From Gammaproteobacteria bacterium (GTDB lineage: Bacteria; Pseudomonadota; Gammaproteobacteria; Steroidobacterales; Rariloculaceae), in contig SMWC01000124.1 in NCBI GenBank assembly GCA_004357505.1, positions 1 through 6,578 on the forward strand: a DNA stretch of 6,578 bases, read 5' to 3'. The position numbers and the translations under genes are program-made. Below the pieces are notes generated by a model. That model had not been told where the DNA came from, ran no database searches, and saw only the letters and a list, made by a program, of their open reading frames with translations. Positions 1 through 6,200 of the stretch are shown piece after piece. Within the stretch, counting starts at the first letter, position 1. Each line of letters opens with the position of its first letter.

Positions 1-28
1 AAGGAACGGCCCCCGGTCGGACTTCCGC

Positions 29-910
29 TTGATAAAGAACGTCGCTTTTCTCGGCTTGGGCGTCATCGGGTACCCGATGGCTGGCTGGTTAAGCCGGTCG
101 GGTTGCGCTGTGACGGTGTTCAACCGTACGCAGAAGAAGGCCGAGCTTTGGTGTCGTGAGTATAAGGGCGAGTCGGCAACGACCGCGGCGGAAGCAGCCG
201 CGGGTGCCGAGGCCGTCTTTACGTGCCTCGGCGATGATCCCGATCTTCGCGAAGTGGTTCTGGCGACCGATGGCGTTTTGCAGGCCATGCAGCCCGGCGC
301 ACTGTTTATCGATCACACGACGGCATCCGCGAGCTTGGCGCGCGAAATCGCGGTGGCCGGGCACGGTCACGGCGTGCAATGTCTCGATGCGCCGGTATCG
401 GGGGGGCAAGCCGGCGCGGAGGGCGGTGAACTCACGGTCATGGTAGGCGGGGAGGCGGAAGCCTATGAACGCGCGGAGCCTTTGATCGGAACATTCGCCA
501 AGATGGTGCGATTGATCGGACCTCCAGGGACCGGTCAGCTAACGAAGATGGTCAATCAGATTGCGATTGCGGGAGTGGTCCAGGGTCTCTCGGAAGCGTT
601 GAATTTTGCGCTGCGTGCCGGACTGGAGCCCGAGGCGGTTGTCGATGTAATCAGTCAAGGTGCGGCGCAATCCTGGCAGATGACCAATCGCTGGGAAACC
701 ATGGTGGAGGGGCAGTTCGAGTTTGGCTTTGCCGTGGAATGGATGCGAAAAGATCTGCGCATCTGTCTTGAGGAAGCTCGGCGCAACGGTGCAGAGTTAC
801 CTGTCGCGGCGCTCGTCGATCAATTTTATGCTGATATAGTTGGTATGGGTGGCGTGCGTTGGGATACTTCCAGCCTTATCGCGCGTCTTAATCGATCTTC
901 GCAGGACTAA
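29..910 (+). CDS. NAD(P)-dependent beta-hydroxyacid dehydrogenase (3-hydroxyisobutyrate dehydrogenase family)
   Basis: This 293-residue protein belongs to the cytosolic beta-hydroxyacid dehydrogenases, which oxidise a short 3-hydroxyacid (3-hydroxyisobutyrate, tartronate semialdehyde and similar) using NAD(P). Seen: an N-terminal Rossmann fold with GLGVIGYPM at residues 9-17, the substrate-binding DAPVSGG at 120-126, the catalytic-lysine motif GQLTKMVNQ at 169-177 (K173, N177), and a C-terminal helical domain with RKDL at 240-243. Length is normal for the family and all key residues are present. The start is a TTG: no other start codon lies in frame to its left in the window, and the next in-frame TTG falls inside the nucleotide-binding motif. 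A weak GGA purine stretch (19-21) lies 7 nt before it. tesB follows 5 nt after the stop, so the two are probably co-transcribed. Family assignment is secure. The exact substrate cannot be read from sequence; a succinate-semialdehyde or glyoxylate reductase-like relative is also possible. Confidence 0.9.
   Translation: MIKNVAFLGLGVIGYPMAGWLSRSGCAVTVFNRTQKKAELWCREYKGESATTAAEAAAGAEAVFTCLGDDPDLREVVLATDGVLQAMQPGALFIDHTTASASLAREIAVAGHGHGVQCLDAPVSGGQAGAEGGELTVMVGGEAEAYERAEPLIGTFAKMVRLIGPPGTGQLTKMVNQIAIAGVVQGLSEALNFALRAGLEPEAVVDVISQGAAQSWQMTNRWETMVEGQFEFGFAVEWMRKDLRICLEEARRNGAELPVAALVDQFYADIVGMGGVRWDTSSLIARLNRSSQD
903..906 (+). promoter_or_regulatory. Ribosome binding site of tesB
   Basis: AGGA lies 9 nt before the tesB ATG at 916 and overlaps the last codons of the preceding dehydrogenase gene. 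Ribosomes ending the upstream gene at 910 could restart here. It supports ATG 916 as the start, which also matches the N-terminus of E. coli TesB. Confidence 0.5.
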
Positions 911-915
911 GCACC

Positions 916-1809
916 ATGGACCCGCTCCTCGCCGATTTGCTGAGTTTGCTCGAACTTGAGCGGCTCGAAGAGCGTATCTTCCGTGGCCAGAGTCGTGACA
1001 TCGGCAGTCCACGCGTGTTCGGCGGCCAGGTGCTCGGTCAGGCGCTGACCGCGGCGAATTACACGGTTGAGGGTCGCGTGGCGCATTCATTGCACGCGTA
1101 CTTTCTTCGCGCCGGTGATGTAACCGCGCCAATCGTTTATGACGTTGATGTCGCGCGAGACGGTCGCAGCTTCAGCAACCGGCGGGTAGTGGCGATTCAG
1201 CACGGCCGGCCAATCTTCAACATGACGGTATCCTTCCAGATTCCGGAGCAAGGCTTAGAGCATCAGGCTACGATCCCTGCCGTGCCTGGACCCGACGAGC
1301 TGCAGGATCTCAGCGCCACTCCCGACGAGGTGCTGGAAAACATTCCCGAGAAGATGCGCCGCTACCTGACCCGCAAGCGCCCATTTGAGATTCGGCCCGT
1401 AGAGCCGGTCAGTCTGCTATCGCTGCAGCCGTCGGATCCGGTCCGGCATGTGTGGATGAGGGCTGTCGACCGACTTCCGGACCAGCCAGACTTACACCGT
1501 AATCTTTTGGCCTATCTTTCCGACTTTCAGCTGATCGGTACGGCCACGCTCCCGCACGGTATTCAATTCGAGCAGGGCAGGGTGCAGATGGCGAGTCTCG
1601 ATCACGCGTTGTGGTTTCATAGACCCTTCCGTGTAGACGAATGGCTGTTGTACTCTATGGAAAGCCCGAATGCGGCATCCGCCCGCGGCTTCGCGCTCGG
1701 CAGGTTCTTTGACACCGATGGCGTGCTCGTTGCCTCCACGGCCCAAGAGGGTCTGATCAGAATCTGGCCGAGCCGGAAGGAGCCCGCGGGCGACGAGCCG
1801 AAAGTTTAG
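916..1809 (+). CDS. tesB: Acyl-CoA thioesterase II (TesB)
   Basis: TesB is a cytosolic double-hotdog thioesterase that hydrolyses medium- and long-chain acyl-CoAs, including 3-hydroxyacyl-CoAs, to free acid and CoA. The 297 residues can be aligned by eye to E. coli TesB (286 aa) from end to end. Seen: LERLEERIFRGQSRDIG near residues 14-30, VFGGQVLGQALTAA at 34-47, HSLHAYFLRAGD at 57-68, and SLDHALWFHRPFRVDEWLLY at 227-246. The E. coli catalytic triad D204, T228, Q278 corresponds to D203 (in AYLSD), S227 (in ASLDH) and Q277 (in AQEGLIR). The Thr-to-Ser change is conservative and keeps the hydroxyl group. The start has a plausible AGGA site 9 nt upstream. It lies 5 nt after the dehydrogenase gene, so the pair likely forms an operon. 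It converges on the carbonic anhydrase-like gene, with 51 nt between the two stops. The natural substrate is unknown. Confidence 0.96.
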   Translation: MDPLLADLLSLLELERLEERIFRGQSRDIGSPRVFGGQVLGQALTAANYTVEGRVAHSLHAYFLRAGDVTAPIVYDVDVARDGRSFSNRRVVAIQHGRPIFNMTVSFQIPEQGLEHQATIPAVPGPDELQDLSATPDEVLENIPEKMRRYLTRKRPFEIRPVEPVSLLSLQPSDPVRHVWMRAVDRLPDQPDLHRNLLAYLSDFQLIGTATLPHGIQFEQGRVQMASLDHALWFHRPFRVDEWLLYSMESPNAASARGFALGRFFDTDGVLVASTAQEGLIRIWPSRKEPAGDEPKV

Positions 1810-1820
1810 TCGTGTGATGT

Positions 1821-1858
1821 CACCGCCGTAGTAGATGCTACGCTGACCTTGGCGGTTT
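1821..1858. terminator. Possible weak terminator hairpin between convergent genes
   Basis: In the 51-nt gap between the stop codons of tesB and the carbonic anhydrase-like gene, ACCGCC (1822-1827) pairs with GGCGGT (1851-1856). A second small stem, CGTAG (1827-1831) with CTACG (1838-1842), nests inside apart from one shared base. Only TTT follows the stem on the plus strand and no T-run follows on the minus strand, so an intrinsic terminator is possible but weak. The convergent position is the main support. Confidence 0.3.
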
Positions 1859-1860
1859 AC

Positions 1861-2382
1861 CTACCGAGCTTTAAGTTCCGCTCGGTAGCGTTGGGCTCTG
1901 GCGACATAGTGTTCCGCGATCCACTGAATGTGTTCGAGTTCTTCATCAGTGACTTCGCGAATGCGCCTGGCAGGCGCGCCGATGATGACCGAACGGTCGG
2001 GGAATTCCTTGCTCTCGGTAATCAACGCTTGTGCGCCGACGATGCAGCGCTCGCCGATCACGGCATGGCTTAGGATCGTAGCGCCCATTCCCACCAGGGA
2101 ACCCGAGCCCACCGTACAGCCATGCACGGTGGCCGAGTGGCCGACGCTGACGTCACTGCCGAGCACAACCGGGGCTCCCGCATCGACGTGAAATACCGAG
2201 CCATCTTGAATGTTGCTTCGATCGCCGATCGTGATGCTGTCATTGTCGCCTCTTAACACGACGTTGAACCAGACACTGGCATCTTGCCCGAGACTGACAC
2301 GACCGATGACGGCGGAATTCGGCGCTACGAAGTAATCATCACCGATCGTTTGTACACGATCCTCACCTAAATCGTAAATCAT
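1861..2382 (-). CDS. Gamma-class carbonic anhydrase-like protein (YrdA/CamH type, left-handed beta-helix)
   Basis: This 173-residue protein is a hexapeptide-repeat, left-handed beta-helix protein. Relatives form trimers with a metal site between subunits and may hydrate CO2 to bicarbonate, although many show no measured activity. Seen: hexapeptide-type turns from about residue 18 to 137 (for example APNSAVIG, VGSGSLVGMG, VIGERCIVGA) and a C-terminal amphipathic helix from about 144. The metal ligands of Methanosarcina Cam (H81, H117, H122) correspond to H65 (VFHVD), H82 and H87 (VGHSATVHGC). R44, D46 and Q59 match Cam R59, D61 and Q75. The first two histidines are 17 residues apart, against 36 in Cam, so the acidic proton-shuttle loop is missing, as in CamH and YrdA proteins. 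The ATG lies 6 nt after the gpmA stop, which implies co-translation; a GGA sits very close to it. The fold is certain. Carbonic anhydrase activity is inference, and a PaaY-like thioesterase or a protein of unknown function remains possible. Confidence 0.9.
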   Translation of the reverse strand: MIYDLGEDRVQTIGDDYFVAPNSAVIGRVSLGQDASVWFNVVLRGDNDSITIGDRSNIQDGSVFHVDAGAPVVLGSDVSVGHSATVHGCTVGSGSLVGMGATILSHAVIGERCIVGAQALITESKEFPDRSVIIGAPARRIREVTDEELEHIQWIAEHYVARAQRYRAELKAR

Positions 2383-2388
2383 GTTCCA

Positions 2389-3150
2389 TCAGCCGTTCGT
2401 TTGGTTTGCTACGGCTTTTACTGCCGCTGCGATCATTTCTGAATCACCCAGGTACTCTGCCCGCCGCGCGTGCAGAGCTGAATCGAGTTCGTATACGCGA
2501 GGTGTACCGGTAGGGATGTTAAGTTCGGAAATGTCGTGCTCTGAAATTCCTTCGAGCATTTTCACCAGCGCTCTGAGGCTGTTACCGTGAGCGGCAACCA
2601 GAACATTTCGTCCGGCGAGAAGCTCAGGAGCGATAGTTTGATTCCAATACGGTGCGACTCGATCCAACGTTGATTTCAGGGATTCCGTCGCCGGTAGGTC
2701 CGCGCGCGCGAGTCGGTTGTAGCGTGGATCGTGCTGCGGGTGGCGGGCATCCTCTTTGCTAAGAGCAGGCGGCGGAGTGTCATAGCTACGCCGCCAGATT
2801 TTGACCTGGTCCGCGCCGTGTTTCTTGGTCGTTTCAACCTTATCCAGCCCCTGCAGATCGCCGTAGTGACGCTCGTTCAGCCGCCAATCTCGCTCGACCG
2901 GTATCCACATGAGATCCATTTCGTCAAGAATCAACCACAGGGTACGAATCGCGCGCCTCAGTACCGAGGTGAACGCGATGTCGAAGGTATAACCCTCGTC
3001 TCTCAACGTCCGGCCGGCTAGCCGGGCCTCGGTGACACCGTGCTCGGTCAGATCGACGTCGGTCCACCCGGTAAAGAGATTTTTGAGATTCCACTCGCTC
3101 TGGCCATGCCGAACGAGTACGAGGGTTCCTGGTTTGCGGCTGTTATCCAT
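2389..3150 (-). CDS. gpmA: 2,3-bisphosphoglycerate-dependent phosphoglycerate mutase
   Basis: GpmA interconverts 3-phosphoglycerate and 2-phosphoglycerate in glycolysis and gluconeogenesis in the cytosol, through a phosphohistidine primed by 2,3-bisphosphoglycerate. The 253 residues match the long GpmA form (E. coli 250 aa). Seen: LVRHGQSEWN at 12-21 with the phosphorylated H15, NLFTGWTDVDLTEHG at 24-38, R65 and R66, NERHYGDLQGLDK at 92-104 with the acid-base E93, HDPRYNRLARADLPATESL at 140-158, and AAHGNSLRAL at 186-195 with H188. All catalytic residues are present. The long insert around 125-160 separates it from the shorter phosphatase members of the histidine phosphatase superfamily. The ATG is the first start after an in-frame TGA in the 50-nt spacer behind the glutamate dehydrogenase gene. 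No Shine-Dalgarno sequence is near it; the nearest purine run, GGGAAG, is 24 nt away. It is probably transcribed with its same-strand neighbours, 50 nt upstream and 6 nt downstream. Confidence 0.97.
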   Translation of the reverse strand: MDNSRKPGTLVLVRHGQSEWNLKNLFTGWTDVDLTEHGVTEARLAGRTLRDEGYTFDIAFTSVLRRAIRTLWLILDEMDLMWIPVERDWRLNERHYGDLQGLDKVETTKKHGADQVKIWRRSYDTPPPALSKEDARHPQHDPRYNRLARADLPATESLKSTLDRVAPYWNQTIAPELLAGRNVLVAAHGNSLRALVKMLEGISEHDISELNIPTGTPRVYELDSALHARRAEYLGDSEMIAAAVKAVANQTNG

Positions 3151-3200
3151 AGTTAGTGCGTATTGTTCGGGGTTCTTCCCGTTAGATCAACACGCGATTA

Positions 3201-6200
3201 TCAAGTCAGCCTTTCAATCTCGCGAATAGCTGCGGATAGCGTCGCAAAGTCAATTTCTCCCGACGCATCCATGTCCCTGAGATTCTGACAAGCGCGGGCG
3301 ATCTTGTCCTTGGATTCGATGAACCACTCGGTCAATGCGTCCCGTGGTGATCGCTTGCCTCGCTGCGCGAGTATCGAGCGGATTAGCGCATTTTGCTGCT
3401 GAGCCAAGTGCTCCCGGAGGGTCGCACGAGCCGTTGCCGGCCAACGACCTTCGACGTGAAGTTCTTCGATTTTCGTTCTGATCCAATCGAGCCGTAAGTT
3501 TTTGCCGAGTTCGAAATACAACGGTACGACATCGCCGATAGCGATTTTGCTATCGGCGGCGATCTCGATGATATCCAGCGTCTGTGTTGCGATCGCCAAG
3601 GCCGCAAGTCGTTCCATCAGGTCGCCGGGAATGCCCGAGCTCTGGTGTTGCCTGACGTCGTTACGATGATGCTCGTCCGCGCCCTCTAGCTTTGCCAACG
3701 ATTGACGAACCTGTCCGACGCCGGGGCTGAACCGCGCGACGGTTCGTTCGATAGAAAGCGCGTCGAGACGACGCTGCAGAAGCCAGTACACAGCACGGCG
3801 TAACCTCCTGCTGATCTGGAACAACAGGTCGTATTGCACGTCGGCCGGAACCTGATTGTCACACGCCTCGATCTCTTTCCATAGGTCACGAACATTGAAG
3901 ATTTCTCGGGCGATTGCGTACGCGCGCGCCACTTGGGCGGTAGTCGATCCCGTGTCCTCTTCTGCTCGAATCGCAAAGGATGCACCCATCCGATTGATCA
4001 TGCTGCTGGCGATTCGCATAGCGATGATCTCGCGACGAAGTCGATGCGCCGGAAAATCTGCAGCGAACCGTCGCCGCAGACGCTCCGGAAAATACGCCTC
4101 AAGTTCGGCGGACAAATAGGGATCTTCTGGTGTGTCAGATTCGACGAGGCTGTTAAACAGCTCAATCTTGGCGTAGCTCATAATGACCGCAAGCTCGGGG
4201 CGAGTCAGGCCACTGCCGGTCTGGCGGCGTTCATTGATGTTGTCCTCGGTCGGTAAGTTCTCGAGGTCGCGGTCCAGAACGCCACGCTCTGCCAAGGTCC
4301 GGATCAAGTAGGCGTTCTCGCCAAGGCGTTCGTGATTCGACGTACTCATCATGCTTAATGCTTGCGACTGATTGTAGTTGTTGACCAGTACGAGATCTGC
4401 GATCTCGTCAGTCATCGCCGCGAGCAGGTCGTTGCGCTTCGAGCTTGACAGAGTCCTGCCGACGATGGCGTTGTCTAGAAGAATCTTGATGTTGACTTCA
4501 CGGTCAGAGGTGTCGACACCGCCTGAGTTATCGATAAAGTCTGTGTTAATACGCCCGCCAAGCAAAGCGAACTCAATCCGGCCTAACTGAGTTAAGCCCA
4601 GATTTCCCCCTTCACCTATTACCCGGCACTGAAGTTGATCGGCATCGATCCGGAGAACGTCGTTAGCAGGGTCGCCGACGTCGCCATGAGACTCCTTACT
4701 CGATTTTATGTAGGTTCCTATGCCGCCGTTCCAGAGTAAGTCGACTTTCATGCGCAAAATCGCGCGCACGAGCTCGGGAGGAGTCACATTGGACTGTTCG
4801 AGTTCTAGCATGCGTTGAGCTGCAGGATGTAGCTTTATGCTTTTACTCTGGCGCGAATATACGCCGCCGCCCGTCGAGAATTTAGCTTCGTTGTATTCGC
4901 CCCAGTCAGAACGAGTGCGTTGAAATAAGCGTTTGCGTTCGCTAAAACTTCTGCGTGTATCAGGATCCGGATCAATAAAGATGTGCTGATGATTAAAAGC
5001 CGCGACCAGCCGAATGTACGGTGACATCAACATCCCGTTGCCAAAGACGTCGCCACCCATATCGCCGATACCGGCAACGGTGAATGGCTGCTGTTGCGTA
5101 TCGATTCCCAATTCCCGGAAGTGACGCTTCACGCACTCCCAGGCGCCGCGGGCAGTAATCCCCATTTTTTTGTGGTCGAAGCCGGCCGAGCCGCCCGAAG
5201 CGAAAGCGTCTCCGAGCCAGAATCCGTAGTCGGCGGCGATCTCGTTGGCAAAATCCGAGAACGTCGCCGTCCCTTTGTCTGCTGCGACAACGAGGTAGGG
5301 GTCATCGTTGTCTCGGCGTATGACTCCTGCCGGTGTGACGATGCGTTCGTCGACGATGTTGTCCGTGATATCCAATAGTCCGCGAATAAAATTTCGGTAA
5401 CAGGCGATAACCTCTGCTTGAACGAATTTCGGATCGCCGCCAGGCAGCTGTTTGCAGACAAAGCCGCCCTTCGCCCCAGACGGAACGATGACGGTATTTT
5501 TGACCTGCTGCGCCTTCATGAGCCCTAGGATTTCGGTGCGAAAGTCTTCACGCCGATCGGACCAGCGCAGGCCTCCTCGGGCGATATTCCCGCACCTAAG
5601 ATGAACGCCCTCGAAACGCGGCGAATAGACGAAGATTTCGAACTTCGGCCGTGGCAGAGGCAACTCGACAATCTTCGTCGGATCCAGTTTGAACGAGATA
5701 TAAGATTTTCTTTCGTTCGCATCCGATTGATAATAGTTCGTCCTAAGCGTCGCCTCGATGACGCTTAAAAAAGCCCGCAGGATTCGATCGTCATCCAGCG
5801 TCGTAACGTGTTCCAACTGGTCCGTAATCGAGCGTCTGCTTTGGGCCACCAGCGTACGCCGGCGTTTGCTGTCGTGATCGGGATCGAATAGGGCGTGAAA
5901 CAACGCGATCAGCGTCTGCGTAAGGCCGGTATGGCGGGCGAGGACTTCCTGCATGTAGGTCTGGCTGAACGTCAGTTCGGTTTGCAGCAAGTACTTGCAA
6001 TAAGCCCTCAATAGCGCGGCCTCTCGCCAGTCGAGCCCGGCCCCTACGATGAAGCTGTTGAACTGATCGTTCTCCGCTTCGCCCGCGAGCACGCGGCGGA
6101 AGCACTCCAGGAAACGGGGTTCGATGTCTTCAGGGTCAAGGCTCATGTTAGCTGCGGGCTCCAACTCGAACTCTTGTATCCAGAGTGCGGCCGGTCCCGC

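Noticed and set aside
797..1132. Open frame of 111 codons on the minus strand across the dehydrogenase-tesB junction.
   Set aside because: It lies opposite two well-conserved genes, has a low-complexity Arg-rich translation and no recognisable domain. Similar open frames opposite the other genes (for example 2731-3021, 3933-4256 and 5129-5461) were rejected for the same reason.
3168..3181. A 4-bp hairpin (CGGG with CCCG) in the glutamate dehydrogenase-gpmA spacer.
   Set aside because: It is too short to be a terminator or attenuator and lacks a T-run.
3162..3190. Possible sigma-70 promoter for gpmA on the minus strand: TTGATC (3185-3190), 17-nt spacer, AACAAT (3162-3167).
   Set aside because: Each box matches consensus at only 4 of 6 positions, which is common by chance. 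The spacing is ideal, but without transcript data it is not supportable as a feature.
3729..3745. Short inverted repeat GAACCG-CGCGA-CGGTTC in the glutamate dehydrogenase gene.
   Set aside because: A 6-bp stem within coding sequence and with no T-run is weak and probably chance.
5165..5171. A run of seven T (seven A in the sense strand of the glutamate dehydrogenase), a possible slippery frameshift site.
   Set aside because: The conserved protein reads on in the same frame on both sides (FDHKKMGITARGAWECVKRHF), and there is no alternative product or clear downstream stimulator. It is ordinary Lys-Lys coding.
5767..5772. A run of six A on the plus strand within the glutamate dehydrogenase gene.
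   Set aside because: In the sense strand it encodes Phe-Leu in RAFLSVIEA, and the frame is intact.
5846..5853. An E. coli Chi-like octamer (GCTGGTGG) on the minus strand.
   Set aside because: A single 8-mer is expected by chance, and Chi sequences differ between lineages.
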